Origin: an uncultured Treponema sp.
GTDB lineage: Bacteria > Spirochaetota > Spirochaetia > Treponematales > Treponemataceae
Assembly: GCA_946411505.1 (NCBI GenBank)
Contig: CAMKEG010000008.1
Span: forward strand, 1-64,000
Direction of reading: 5' to 3'
Length of the DNA stretch: 64,000 bases
Shown: piece after piece, positions 47,409 through 56,760 of the stretch
How positions within the stretch are numbered: the stretch's first letter is position 1
Layout of the letters: each line of letters starts with the position of its first letter
Position numbers and translations under genes: made by a program
Notes under the pieces: generated by a model
The model's input: only the letters and a program-made list of their open reading frames with translations
What the model was told of the DNA's origin: nothing
Database searches by the model: none

Positions 47409-48440
47409 ATGAACAAGCTAAAGGAACTTTACAATAAATACTATTATATTTCGCCGCTGGACCAGGCGGACTCGGCGGAATCAAACCGTCTTCTTAATTT
47501 ATATTGGAGCGGCATTTGTTTTTTTTTCACGCTCGCGTTTCTTGTCCTTGAGCTTGTCTTTAAGAGTGAATACTATCATGAGCACAGACTGCAAATCTTA
47601 TATATGGCGGGCACTTGCCTTTCAATATCGCTTTCTTTTGTCCTATCCATCGCGACAAAAAATGTTTCCCGCGAAAAGGCCTACATTCTAAAGACGCTTC
47701 CGTTTTACGTGATTTACTGCTGGTGCGGAACAACTTGCCCAATCATACTTTTTTACAACCAAGCGAACCATTACAATGGATTGATAGTTTTTCTTTGCGC
47801 GACAAACATCGTTTTGTGCATATTCACCGCGTCGCTGCCTCTTCTTGCCGTCGTTTTCGCGTCATGCGCCGCAATGGTTCCAGGCGCCGTCCGTTTTTTT
47901 GGAGCGTACGGAACCTTTAACTACGCGGTCGCGGTTCTGATTATTTTCGCCCTTTTCTTTATCAACAGATACAGGCTAAAGCAGCGTCTCGCGCTTGTCA
48001 AAAAACAAAGGAGAGTTTTTGAAGCCAAGACTTTCGGAAACTTCACAATTTTGTACGAAGAAAAAGCCATAAAATTTTCCCGCAGCAAAACCACGGAGCT
48101 TGTGGCCTACCTCATTTGCAAGAACGGATCTTCGGTCAACACAAAGGAACTGCTTTGCGCTCTTTTCGGAGAACGCGCCGACTCCGCCCGCTACGGCTCC
48201 AGTCTTCGAGCCCTTATTTCCGACGCAAAGCGGACGTTTGCCGAACTTGAAACCCAAAACTTCTTCTCCGCAGAATACAACAACTTCCGCATAAACCCCG
48301 AGGCCATAAAGTGCGACTACTACGACTTTTTGTCCGGCGACCCGGCCGCCAAAAAGCTCTACGCCGGCCAGTTCATGAACCAGTACAGCTGGGCCGAAGA
48401 CGCCGCCGCCTTCTTGTCGCAAAAGGCCCTGTCAAAATAG
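47409..48440 (+). CDS. Membrane-anchored winged-helix (SARP/OmpR-like) regulator
   Basis: 343 residues. Residues ~28-200 carry six or so hydrophobic spans (SGICFFFTLAFLVLELVF, AVAVLIIFALFFINRY). Residues ~215-343 look like a winged-helix DNA-binding domain followed by a fragment of the SARP activation domain: FGNFTILYEEKAIKFSRSKTTELVAYLICKNGSSVNTKELLCALF, RALISDAKRTF, then YYDFLSGD…LYAGQFMNQYSWAEDAAAFL. The order is membrane part first, DNA-binding part last, the reverse of ToxR. It probably senses an envelope state and controls the divergent lipoprotein gene (inference). Confidence 0.75.
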   Translation: MNKLKELYNKYYYISPLDQADSAESNRLLNLYWSGICFFFTLAFLVLELVFKSEYYHEHRLQILYMAGTCLSISLSFVLSIATKNVSREKAYILKTLPFYVIYCWCGTTCPIILFYNQANHYNGLIVFLCATNIVLCIFTASLPLLAVVFASCAAMVPGAVRFFGAYGTFNYAVAVLIIFALFFINRYRLKQRLALVKKQRRVFEAKTFGNFTILYEEKAIKFSRSKTTELVAYLICKNGSSVNTKELLCALFGERADSARYGSSLRALISDAKRTFAELETQNFFSAEYNNFRINPEAIKCDYYDFLSGDPAAKKLYAGQFMNQYSWAEDAAAFLSQKALSK

Positions 48441-48464
48441 CGGGCCGCTCCCGCCGCGCGACGG

Positions 48465-48493
48465 TTGAAAAATCGCGGCTTTTTTTGTATACT
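48465..48493 (+). promoter_or_regulatory. fliG promoter, very short leader
   Basis: TTGAAA, 17 bp, TATACT, then 13 bases to ATG 48507; leader of about 7 nt and no Shine-Dalgarno sequence. Confidence 0.65.
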
Positions 48494-48506
48494 TAAATTC
48501 TTCATT

Positions 48507-49664
48507 ATGAACAAAAACGACTACCGCTTGCGCGCTTATTCTGCGCAGGCATCGGACAGCGAAAAAAAATATTCTGAGGAATTGGACGCAAAAACTTTTG
48601 CCCTAAAAAGCGGCGGCTTGCTCAAGGTTCCCCGCGACGAAAGCCAGCTTGTGAAGGACAAGGCCGGCGGCGACTCTGTTTATAGGCGTGTGGCCAAGTT
48701 TTTGCTTTTAATCGGAAGCGACCAAGCGGCCGAAGTCATTAAGCATTTGCCGCAATCTGACGTTGAAAAAATAATTCCAGAAATCACGACAATCCGCTCT
48801 GTCGGCGAAGACGAGGCCGCGGCGATTTTTGAAGAGTTCCGCGAGCTGGTCGAGATAAAAAAAGAGAACGGCGGCGAGGCCACGGCCTTTAACATTTTGG
48901 AAAAAGCCTTTGGCGCGGGCAAGGCCGGAAACTTGATGAAAAAAGTCGAAGCTCAGCTTGACGCGGCCCATCCCTTCACTTATTTAAAAGAAAAGACAAA
49001 CGAAGAAATCTTAGCGCTTTTAAAAGGCGAAAGCGCGCAAGTCACCGCGATTGTTTTAAGCTACCTTGAGCCAAAAGTCGCGGCGGGCCTTATCAATTCG
49101 ATGGAAGCCTCGCAAAAAAAAGAGGTGGTTCTCCGCCTTGCCAAAATGCAAAAAGTTTCGCCCGACGTAATTCAGGCGATTGACAAGACGATTCACGAAA
49201 AGGCCTCCAAGCAAGTCCGCGACGACTCCTTGCGCATAGATGGCCGCGGCGCCTTGGCTCAAATCCTAAAGCGCATGGACACCGGCGCCGAGCAGGAAAT
49301 TTTGAACAGCCTTGAGCGGACCGACCCCGAGCTTAGCCGCGACTTGCAGCAGCATCTTTTTACGCTGGACGACGTGGTTCACGCCGACGACAAGTGGCTG
49401 CAAAAAAAATTGGCTTCGATGAGCGACAAGGACATCGCGTATTTAATCGCCGCCAAGGAGCCGGAATTTGAGCGAAAGATTTTAAGCTGCGTTTCTGTCG
49501 CGCGCGCCTCAATCATAATGGAGGAACAGGAGGCCGCCAAGCCCATGCTGAAAAAAGACGTTGAGGCGATTACAAAAACTTTTGTGTCCTCCCTTCGCGC
49601 CGCTTGGGAAAAAGGCGACTTGCGCGTGTTCAGAAAAGACGACGACGAGGTTTACGTAGAATGA
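48507..49664 (+). CDS. fliG: FliG-family flagellar motor switch protein (FliG1-like)
   Basis: About 385 residues. FliG middle and C-terminal domains are recognisable: VYRRVAKFLLLIGSDQAAEVIKHL (N-domain), ESAQVTAIVLSYLEPKVAAGLINSM in place of EHPQTIALILSYL, and the C-terminal charged helix region SDKDIAYLIAAKEPEFERKILSCVS. The EHPQ motif is altered to ESAQ, so this is probably the divergent second FliG that spirochaetes have beside the canonical one in the flagellar operon. Residues 1-55 are an extra N-terminus. ATG 48507 replaces the track start at 48465. It overlaps the protease gene by ATGA. Confidence 0.85.
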   Translation: MNKNDYRLRAYSAQASDSEKKYSEELDAKTFALKSGGLLKVPRDESQLVKDKAGGDSVYRRVAKFLLLIGSDQAAEVIKHLPQSDVEKIIPEITTIRSVGEDEAAAIFEEFRELVEIKKENGGEATAFNILEKAFGAGKAGNLMKKVEAQLDAAHPFTYLKEKTNEEILALLKGESAQVTAIVLSYLEPKVAAGLINSMEASQKKEVVLRLAKMQKVSPDVIQAIDKTIHEKASKQVRDDSLRIDGRGALAQILKRMDTGAEQEILNSLERTDPELSRDLQQHLFTLDDVVHADDKWLQKKLASMSDKDIAYLIAAKEPEFERKILSCVSVARASIIMEEQEAAKPMLKKDVEAITKTFVSSLRAAWEKGDLRVFRKDDDEVYVE

Positions 49665-52648
49665 TTTCAAAATCCTATAAAGGCTTTGACCTTATAAGCG
49701 TCAAGGACATTCCCGACTGCTCAAGCAAGGGGCTTTATTTGCGGCACCGAAAAAGCGGCCTTGAAGTATTCCATCTTCTTAACGACGACAAGGAAAATTT
49801 GTTCGCCTTCGCTTTTAGGACTCCCAACGACAAGTCCAACGGCGCGGCGCACATCATCGAGCATTCGGTTTTGTGCGGCTCGGAAAAATACCCGCTAAAA
49901 GACCCGTTCGCTATTTTGGAAAACCAAAGCGTTCAAACTTTCATGAACGCGCTTACGTTTCCCGACAAGACGGTTTACCCGGCCAGCTCGATTTTGGAAG
50001 CCGACTACTTTAACCTTATGAGCGTTTACGCCGATGCCGTTTTTTTTCCGCGCCTGAGCGAGGAAACTTTTTTGCAGGAAGGCCGCCGACTTGAATTGGA
50101 CTCGAAGGGGCGTCCCAAAATTGTCGGAGTGGTCTTCAACGAGATGAAGGGCGTTTACTCGTCGTTTTCCGGCGCGGTTGGCGACGCGATTGACCAAGCG
50201 CTTGTTCCCGACACAATTTACGCCAAGGACTCTGGCGGCGATCCGCTTGAAGTGGCGCAAATAACTTACAAGGAATTCAAGGATTTTCATAAAAAATTTT
50301 ACGCTCCAAGAAATTGTTTGGTCTTTTTGTACGGAAACATTCCCACGGAAAAGCAATTGGATTTTTTGAAAAAAAATGTCCTTGACGTTTTGGAGGAGAG
50401 GGGGCAGCTTAAGGCGGAACTGTTGAAAGGACAAAAGCGCTTTTTGGAACAAATCCTCCGTTCGGAAACGCAAAAGCCTTTTTCGCGAATGCGGAGCGTA
50501 AGGGCGATTGGCCCTGTAAGCCCTGGCGAAAAAGATTCCACCGCGCTTCTTTCTTGGCTTTTGGGCGACGCGGACAATATGGACAACTACGCCGAAAGCG
50601 TTTTTTTGGCCAACCTTTTGAGCGCGCAGGACGGCTCTCCGATTTCAAAGGCCTTGCTAAAAAGCGGCTTGGGAAAAGACTTGGCCGACGCCAACGGAAT
50701 CGACGTGTCCGAACGCCTTATAACTTTTTCCGTGGGCCTTCGCGGTGTGAAAAAAGCCAATGAAGAAAAATTGAAGAATTTTATCTTGAAGGAAATGCGG
50801 AGAGTCTACGAGGAAGGAATTTCCCAAGACGACATTGACTCAACTTTCAATTCAATTGACTTTGACAACAGGGAAATAAAGCGCTTTCAAGAGCCTTTTT
50901 CCCTGGTCTTGATGCGGCGGGCCTTGCGCTCTTGGAATTACGGCGGGGAGCCAGGAAACAGCCTTTTTGTCCGCGACGCTTTTGACAGGCTTAAGAAAAA
51001 AATTCAGGCGGATCCTAATTTCATAAAGCGCCTGATAAAAGAATATTTTATTGACAACAAGAGCGTCGCTTGGACGCTTGTGACGCCCGACAAAAGATAT
51101 TTAAAGGCGCGCGCCGAAAAAGAAAAAAAGATTGCCGAGGCGATGGCGAAAAATCTAAGCAAGGAGGAAGTCGCCCGCGCGTCCGCCGCCCTTCGCGAAT
51201 ACCAGGAAACGCCCGACAAGGACAACGGCCTGCTTCCGCACATACGGCCGAAAGACCTCAAGGCCATCGACGAAAAAATTAAGGCCGTCCGCTCGTCCGT
51301 TAAAACCAGGCGCGGCCAAGTTCCGCTCTTTAAAAGCCTTGAAAACACCAACGGAATCGCTTACGTCACCGCCGCCTTTCCGCTGGACGTCTTTGAGCCG
51401 GAGCTTTATCCCTACCTTCCGTTCTTCGCCTATATTTTGAACGAGCTTGGCTGGGGCGGCTTGCGTTGGGACAAAAGTTCCTTGTTGATAGCAAAGACAT
51501 GCGGCGGCTTTAGCACGAGCGCCTTCGTAAGTTCCAGCCCCGACAGCGCGGGCGCCAAAAAGATGCTCAAGGACAACAAGGCGTTCGCTAGCCGGCAGTG
51601 GCTCTTTTGCAAGATAAAGGCGCTCGACGACAAAGTCGCGGCTTCCGTTGACATGATGCGCGATTGCCTTAAGGGCGCCCGCTTTGACGACAAAAAGCGC
51701 GTCCGCGTCTTGGCCGAGGAAGTTTTGAGCGACATGGAAAGCTCGGCGCTTCCCAGCGGCCATATTTTTGCCAGCGGCCGCGCCGAATGCCGCGCCGACA
51801 AGGCGAGCGCGATTGACGAAATATGGACTGGCGTTTCGCAAATATTCACGATGCGAAAAATTGTTTCCGACCTTGACGGAACGATTGAGAAAATGAAATT
51901 CATCGCGTCAAAAATTTTCGACGCGGGCGCGGTCCTGCACGTCACCGTCGACAAGGGCTCGATGCCCGCCGCCTTGAAGGCCGTGAAAAAGTTCGCGCGG
52001 GACATGGACTTGCGCGCTCCCGTAAAGCCGCGCCATGTTCCCTGCCAAGTTCTTTACGAAATGACAAATTTGGAGAAGCTCGACTCAAACAAGGGCGAAA
52101 GAATCGCCGTCCACGGAATGGTGGGCTTTGCCGCGCTTTCGTTCAAGGCCTCCAAGTACGCCACGCGCGAGGCGGCCGCCGAAAAAGTTTTGGCGCACCT
52201 TTTGTCCAACGGCGCCTTGTGGGAAAAAATCCGCGCGGTCGGCGGAGCTTACGGCGCCTTTGCCCATGTTGACGCGCTTAGCGGCCGCTGGACTTTGTGC
52301 ACTTACCGCGACCCAAATCCCCAGGCCAGCCTGGCCGCCTTTGACCAATGCCTTGAGGACGCGGCTAAAAACGGCTTCGATTCCGAGACTGTCGAAAAGG
52401 CCGTGGCGGGAACGTATTCCGGCGCCGTGCAGCCGCGGACGCCAAAGGGCAGGGGAAGCGCCGCCTTTTTGCGCCAGCTTTACTTGATTGACTCAAAAGA
52501 GGCGCTGAACAACATAAGGCTTCTTCTTTCGATAAAGCCGGAGGACTTGCAAAAAGCCGCCCGCCGCCTTTTAAAGGAACGCAAAAAGAAGGCCAAGAGC
52601 GTTCTTATAATTCCCAAAGGCTCCGCCCAGGCGGACGTCGAAATTTAG
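49661..52648 (+). CDS. M16C-family metalloprotease (PreP-like)
   Basis: 995 residues, the size of a presequence protease. The inverted zinc motif HIIEH is in NGAAHIIEHSVLCGSEKYPLKDPF, with the distal Glu expected about 75 residues later (GVVFNEMKGVYSS). Four homologous M16 domains and the PreP hinge (about 500-560) are suggested by length. It degrades peptides in a closed chamber; no signal peptide, so cytosolic. ATG 49661 overlaps the fliG stop, which means translational coupling with a motor gene. Confidence 0.9.
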   Translation: MISKSYKGFDLISVKDIPDCSSKGLYLRHRKSGLEVFHLLNDDKENLFAFAFRTPNDKSNGAAHIIEHSVLCGSEKYPLKDPFAILENQSVQTFMNALTFPDKTVYPASSILEADYFNLMSVYADAVFFPRLSEETFLQEGRRLELDSKGRPKIVGVVFNEMKGVYSSFSGAVGDAIDQALVPDTIYAKDSGGDPLEVAQITYKEFKDFHKKFYAPRNCLVFLYGNIPTEKQLDFLKKNVLDVLEERGQLKAELLKGQKRFLEQILRSETQKPFSRMRSVRAIGPVSPGEKDSTALLSWLLGDADNMDNYAESVFLANLLSAQDGSPISKALLKSGLGKDLADANGIDVSERLITFSVGLRGVKKANEEKLKNFILKEMRRVYEEGISQDDIDSTFNSIDFDNREIKRFQEPFSLVLMRRALRSWNYGGEPGNSLFVRDAFDRLKKKIQADPNFIKRLIKEYFIDNKSVAWTLVTPDKRYLKARAEKEKKIAEAMAKNLSKEEVARASAALREYQETPDKDNGLLPHIRPKDLKAIDEKIKAVRSSVKTRRGQVPLFKSLENTNGIAYVTAAFPLDVFEPELYPYLPFFAYILNELGWGGLRWDKSSLLIAKTCGGFSTSAFVSSSPDSAGAKKMLKDNKAFASRQWLFCKIKALDDKVAASVDMMRDCLKGARFDDKKRVRVLAEEVLSDMESSALPSGHIFASGRAECRADKASAIDEIWTGVSQIFTMRKIVSDLDGTIEKMKFIASKIFDAGAVLHVTVDKGSMPAALKAVKKFARDMDLRAPVKPRHVPCQVLYEMTNLEKLDSNKGERIAVHGMVGFAALSFKASKYATREAAAEKVLAHLLSNGALWEKIRAVGGAYGAFAHVDALSGRWTLCTYRDPNPQASLAAFDQCLEDAAKNGFDSETVEKAVAGTYSGAVQPRTPKGRGSAAFLRQLYLIDSKEALNNIRLLLSIKPEDLQKAARRLLKERKKKAKSVLIIPKGSAQADVEI

Positions 52649-52669
52649 CTGGGCTCCGCGCTTTTAGTC

Positions 52670-52698
52670 TTGAAAGCAATTTGAATCTTCATTATAAT
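52670..52698 (+). promoter_or_regulatory. fusA promoter
   Basis: TTGAAA, 17 bp, TATAAT. The transcript begins inside the structured leader element and is about 103 nt long before the ATG. Confidence 0.8.
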
Positions 52699-52699
52699 A

Positions 52700-52793
52700 T
52701 AGCGGCAAAAAAACGGCGGCAAGCCTAAAATTCTGGATAGCCGCATAAGCGGCAACATTCGCGCTTGTTGACTAACGCGCGCGAACAGCCGTA
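52700..52793 (+). repeat. Structured leader element, copy before fusA
   Basis: It starts TAGCGGC two bases after the -10 and ends CAGCCGTA, eight bases before GGAG. GCCGC-ATAA-GCGGC (52740-52753) is a perfect hairpin and TTCGCGC…GCGCGAA a second. Sequence and order match the operon-spacer copies at 1850, 3859 and 8000 on the other strand, always in the sense of the gene that follows. Confidence 0.78.
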
Positions 52794-52807
52794 CTGTTGG
52801 AGTTATT

Positions 52808-54862
52808 ATGTCTTTGGAAAAAATGCGCAACATCGGAATCATGGCCCACATCGACGCGGGAAAAACCACGACCACCGAACGAATTCTTTACTATACAAAA
52901 AAGATTCACAAGATTGGCGAGATTGACGACGGCCAGGCCACGATGGACTGGATGGCGCAGGAACAGGAGCGCGGAATCACGATTTGTTCCGCCGCCACCA
53001 CAACCTATTGGAAAGACTATCAAATCAACATAATCGACACGCCCGGCCACGTTGACTTTACCGCCGAGGTTGAGCGCAGCCTTCGCGTGCTTGACGGCGC
53101 CGTGTGCGTTTTGTGCGCTGTCGACGGCGTTCAGCCCCAGACCGAAACCGTTTGGAAGCAGGCCGACGAGTTCAACGTTCCCCGCTTGTGCTTCATGAAC
53201 AAGATGGACAGAATCGGAGCCGACTTCTTTGGCTCGATGGAAGACGTCCACAACAAGTTTGGCGTGGAATGCGTCGCTCTCCAAATCCCAATCGGCCAAG
53301 GCCCCGACTTTGAGGGCGTGATTGACCTTTTAAAAATGAAGGAAATCCGCTGGGACGCGGAAACTGAAGGCGAAAAATTCACCGAGAGCGACATCGACCC
53401 AAGCCGCTTGGACGAGGCGAAAATGTGGCGCGAAAAGTTGGTGGACGCGGTTGCCTCAAGCGACGACGCTCTTGCCGAACTTTACTTGGAAGGAAAGGAA
53501 ATCACGGTGGAACAGCTAAAGGCCGCGCTCCGAAAGGGCACGATAAGCCGCGCCTTCGTTCCCTTTGTCATGGGAAGCTCGCGCCACAACCAGGGCGTGC
53601 AGCCGCTTATCGACGCGGTCGTCGACTACCTTCCGGCGCCGGACGAAATTCCTCCGGCCAAGGGCGTCCACGTAAAGCGTGACAAGACAGAGGACGTCGA
53701 AGTTCCCTGCAAGGAAAACGGACAAGCCCTTGGCCTTGTATTTAAGATTCAGTACGACCGCGAGATGGGCCCCCTTTGCTACGTCCGCATGTATTCAGGA
53801 AAAATCGCTGCCGGAACGCAAGTCTTTAACGTGGGAAAGAAAAAGCGCGAGCGCGTGAACCGCATTTTGCGCATGCACGCCGACAAGTCCGAGCCAATGG
53901 AAAGCGTTTCCGCGGGCGACATCGCGGTCTTCATCGGCCTAAAATTGGCGCAGACCGGCGACAGCCTTGGAAGCGAAGGCTTTCCCGTCCTTTTGGAAAG
54001 CGTCAACTTCCCCGAGCCTGTAATAAGCGTGGCCATCGAGCCGGACTCAATCAGCGAGCGCGACAAGCTCAACGAAACTTTGGAAATACTTTCGCGCGAA
54101 GACCCCACGTTTACCCATAAAGAAGACGCCGAAACCGGCCAGATGATTATCAGCGGAATGGGCGAGCTGCACCTTGACGTTTTGGTCACCCGCATGAAGG
54201 ACGACTTTGGCGTAAAGGCGCGCGTAGGCTCTCCGCAGGTAACATACCGCGAGGCCGTAACCGCCCAGTCCACCGCGACCGAAAACTACAGCCGCGTCCT
54301 TGGCGGAAAGGAAAACACGGCTGGCGTCACGGTCACAATCAGCCCGCGCGAAACAGGTTCTGGCAACAGCTACGAATGCCTTGTCCGCGACTCTTCCATT
54401 CCCGAGGAAATTTTTGACGCCGTCAAAAACGGCTTTGAAAACGCGCTCGCGGCCGGAATCAACTACGGCTATCCTTGCGTTGACACGGCCGTCAGCGTCA
54501 CCGCGCTTGACTACAACGAGCTTACCTCGACGACATTTGCCTTTGAGGCTTGCGCCGTGGCCGCCTTTGACAAGGCTTGCAAGGGCGCCGCTCCGGAACT
54601 TTTGGAGCCTGTGATGGACGTTGAAATTTCTTGTCCCAAGGAATTTGTCGGCGACGCGATGAGCCAAGTGACCCAGCGCGGCGGAATGATTTTGGGCCAG
54701 GACTCCAAGCCCAGCGCGGAATTGATTCACTGCGAGGCGCCGATGGCCAAAATGTTCGGCTTTAGCACCAACTTGCGCAGCGTAACCCAAGGCCGCGCAA
54801 GCTTCCAAATGGAGTTCAGCCACTTCCAAGTAAAAGCCGGCGGCCTCAGCAGCGCGTATTAG
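52808..54862 (+). CDS. fusA: Translation elongation factor G
   Basis: 684 residues. G domain: AHIDAGKTTTTERILYYT (P-loop), RGITI (switch I), DTPGHVDF (switch II), NKMDR. Domains II-V follow, with GELHLDVLVTRMKDDF in III and the C-terminal FGFSTNLRSVTQGRASFQMEFSHF in V. It moves tRNAs and mRNA through the ribosome. It is rather short, and spirochaetes carry more than one EF-G; which of them this is cannot be decided here. It stands alone, away from the str operon. Confidence 0.94.
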   Translation: MSLEKMRNIGIMAHIDAGKTTTTERILYYTKKIHKIGEIDDGQATMDWMAQEQERGITICSAATTTYWKDYQINIIDTPGHVDFTAEVERSLRVLDGAVCVLCAVDGVQPQTETVWKQADEFNVPRLCFMNKMDRIGADFFGSMEDVHNKFGVECVALQIPIGQGPDFEGVIDLLKMKEIRWDAETEGEKFTESDIDPSRLDEAKMWREKLVDAVASSDDALAELYLEGKEITVEQLKAALRKGTISRAFVPFVMGSSRHNQGVQPLIDAVVDYLPAPDEIPPAKGVHVKRDKTEDVEVPCKENGQALGLVFKIQYDREMGPLCYVRMYSGKIAAGTQVFNVGKKKRERVNRILRMHADKSEPMESVSAGDIAVFIGLKLAQTGDSLGSEGFPVLLESVNFPEPVISVAIEPDSISERDKLNETLEILSREDPTFTHKEDAETGQMIISGMGELHLDVLVTRMKDDFGVKARVGSPQVTYREAVTAQSTATENYSRVLGGKENTAGVTVTISPRETGSGNSYECLVRDSSIPEEIFDAVKNGFENALAAGINYGYPCVDTAVSVTALDYNELTSTTFAFEACAVAAFDKACKGAAPELLEPVMDVEISCPKEFVGDAMSQVTQRGGMILGQDSKPSAELIHCEAPMAKMFGFSTNLRSVTQGRASFQMEFSHFQVKAGGLSSAY

Positions 54863-54906
54863 ATTCAATAACCGCAAAGCGGCTCCACCCGGTACGTCAA
54901 GCAAGC

Positions 54907-55165
54907 CAAAAAAACGCGCGAAGGAGCGGGGCGGCAGGCGAAAACTCTACGTCGGGCAAGCCCGCCGTTTTGCTATAGGAAATTTATTCAACCGCGCTCT
55001 CACGAGCGCTGGCAATCATTTTGCGCCTTTTTATGCGTGTAGCGAGCCGTGCGGAGCGCGCAAGCGCGACAGCAATACCTTAAGAGGCCTCGTTTCCAAC
55101 GGAAACGAGACGCTAGCTAGCGGTTTTGCCTGCCGCAGCCGCGACTGGGAGCGTTTTTTTTTTGC
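54907..55165 (+). repeat. Long palindromic intergenic element, copy C
   Basis: It fills most of the 356-bp gap between fusA and ndk, where I see no gene. Left CAAAAAAACGC…GGAGCGGGGCGGCAGGCGAAAAC pairs with right GTTTTGCCTGCCGCAGCCGCGACTGGGAGCGTTTTTTT. Inner hairpins include CTCGTTTCCAACGGAAACGAG. ACGC/GCGT at the tips replaces ATGC/GCAT of copies A and B, a paired change. Confidence 0.65.
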
Positions 55166-55179
55166 TTGTTTGCGCTGTC

Positions 55180-55209
55180 TTGACTTGCGGGCTGCGTTTG
55201 CGCTAAAAT
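55180..55209 (+). promoter_or_regulatory. ndk promoter, short leader
   Basis: TTGACT, 18 bp, TAAAAT, nine bases to ATG 55219. AAGGA lies in between but would be at the transcript edge. Confidence 0.65.
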
Positions 55210-55218
55210 GCAAGGATT

Positions 55219-55659
55219 ATGGAAACACGTTGTTTTGCAATGCTTAAGCCTGGCGTTTTGAACCGCAGGCTGGTCGGCGAGGTTATCAGCCGGCTTGAGA
55301 AAAAAGGCCTCAAATTGATTGGCCTTAAGATGATGAACATTTCTCCCGAATTGGCGTCCAAGCATTACGCCGAACATAAGGGAAAGGCCTTTTACGAATC
55401 GCTTGTTGGATACATAACAAGCGCTCCCGTCGTGGCGATGTGCTGGCAGGGCGACGACTGCGTCACTTTGGTCAGAAAGCTCGTCGGCTCCACAAGCCCC
55501 GCCGAAGCCCATCCGGGAACGATTCGCGGCGACTTCTGCTGCCACACTCAGTACAACGTAATTCACGCTTCGGACAGCGACACAAGCGCCGAGCGCGAAA
55601 TCAATTTGTTCTTTAAGCCGGAAGAGTTGATTGACTGGGAAGACAACGCTTCCATTTGA
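55219..55659 (+). CDS. ndk: Nucleoside-diphosphate kinase
   Basis: 146 residues. ETRCFAMLKPGVLNRRLVGEVISRLEKKG opens the fold; the phosphorylated His is in NVIHASDS, and RGDFC precedes it. It equilibrates NTP pools using ATP. The gene is followed 29 bp later by gpsA. The length and all active-site residues are normal. Confidence 0.96.
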   Translation: METRCFAMLKPGVLNRRLVGEVISRLEKKGLKLIGLKMMNISPELASKHYAEHKGKAFYESLVGYITSAPVVAMCWQGDDCVTLVRKLVGSTSPAEAHPGTIRGDFCCHTQYNVIHASDSDTSAEREINLFFKPEELIDWEDNASI

Positions 55660-55688
55660 TTCTAAAATTTTTTACAGAAGGCTTTGCG

Positions 55689-56747
55689 ATGGCTGCTAAA
55701 AAAACTGTTGGAGTTATAGGCGCCGGCGCGTGGGGAACTGGCTTTGCCCAGGCCTTGGCGCGCGGCGGACATGACGTTACGCTTTGGGCGTTGGAGGAGG
55801 ACGTTGTTTCTTCCATCAACAACGAGCATGAGAACAAGAAATTTTTGCCCGGCTTCAAGTTGGAAAGCAATTTAAAGGCTTCCTCCGACATCGAAAAAGT
55901 CGCTTCGGAAAGTGAATTCTTGATTCTTGCCTCGCCGTCGCTTTACTTGGCTCCAACCATAAAAAAAATCACAGGCCTTCCAAACATCGCCGACGGCAGC
56001 GCCAACATCGGCGTTTTGACAAAAGGCTTCGTTCCGTCTCCCACAGGCCCTAAGCTTGTCGTGGAGACAATCGAAAGCGTTTTGCCCGGAGTTTACAAGG
56101 GCTGCGTTTGCTATATTTCCGGCCCCAGCCACGCCGAGGAAGTGGCCCTTGGAAAAATCACCGGCCTTGTCGCCGCCAGCGAAAACCCAAAAGTTTCAAT
56201 CCGCTTCCGCGAACTTATGCGCGTTCCGGGCTTGATGGCCTATTCCAGCTTTGACGTCATCGGCGTGCAAATATGCGCGGCCGCAAAGAACATCATCGCC
56301 GTCGTTTACGGCGCCTTGGACGCTATTAGCGAAACCAGCGACATCTTTGGCGACAACGCCGAAAGCCTTTTGATGGCCGCCGGCCTCAACGAAATCCAAA
56401 CGCTCGGCTTCGCCATGGGAGCCACGCACGCGGAAACTTTCACTTCAATCGCCGGCGTGGGCGACCTTGACGTAACCTGCAAAAGCAAGTACGGCCGCAA
56501 CCGCCGCTTTGGCCAGGACATGATAAAGACCGACATGCTTGGCAACTTCAAGGACTTGGACGACCTCATCGCCAACGTCTCAAAAATCGGCTACCTTCCC
56601 GAAGGCGCCATCGCCTGCAAATACGTTCACGAAATCGCGCAAAGCAAAAACATAAAGCTTTTGATTTGCGACGGCCTCTACCGCATCCTTAACCGCGAGA
56701 TTGAGCCGGAAGATTTCATGCTTGAGCTTTTGATGGGAAATAAATAA
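55689..56747 (+). CDS. gpsA: NAD(P)H-dependent glycerol-3-phosphate dehydrogenase
   Basis: 352 residues. The Rossmann dinucleotide site is VGVIGAGAWGTGFAQAL, the substrate region ISGPSHAEEVALGKITGLVAAS, the catalytic-Lys segment AAAKNIIAVVYGALD and GVGDLDVTCKSKYGRNRRFG. It makes sn-glycerol-3-phosphate for phospholipids. ATG 55689 is used instead of the track start 55656, as the Rossmann strand follows directly. ffh lies 13 bp downstream. Confidence 0.95.
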   Translation: MAAKKTVGVIGAGAWGTGFAQALARGGHDVTLWALEEDVVSSINNEHENKKFLPGFKLESNLKASSDIEKVASESEFLILASPSLYLAPTIKKITGLPNIADGSANIGVLTKGFVPSPTGPKLVVETIESVLPGVYKGCVCYISGPSHAEEVALGKITGLVAASENPKVSIRFRELMRVPGLMAYSSFDVIGVQICAAAKNIIAVVYGALDAISETSDIFGDNAESLLMAAGLNEIQTLGFAMGATHAETFTSIAGVGDLDVTCKSKYGRNRRFGQDMIKTDMLGNFKDLDDLIANVSKIGYLPEGAIACKYVHEIAQSKNIKLLICDGLYRILNREIEPEDFMLELLMGNK

Positions 56748-56760
56748 TTAGGGGAGCCCC

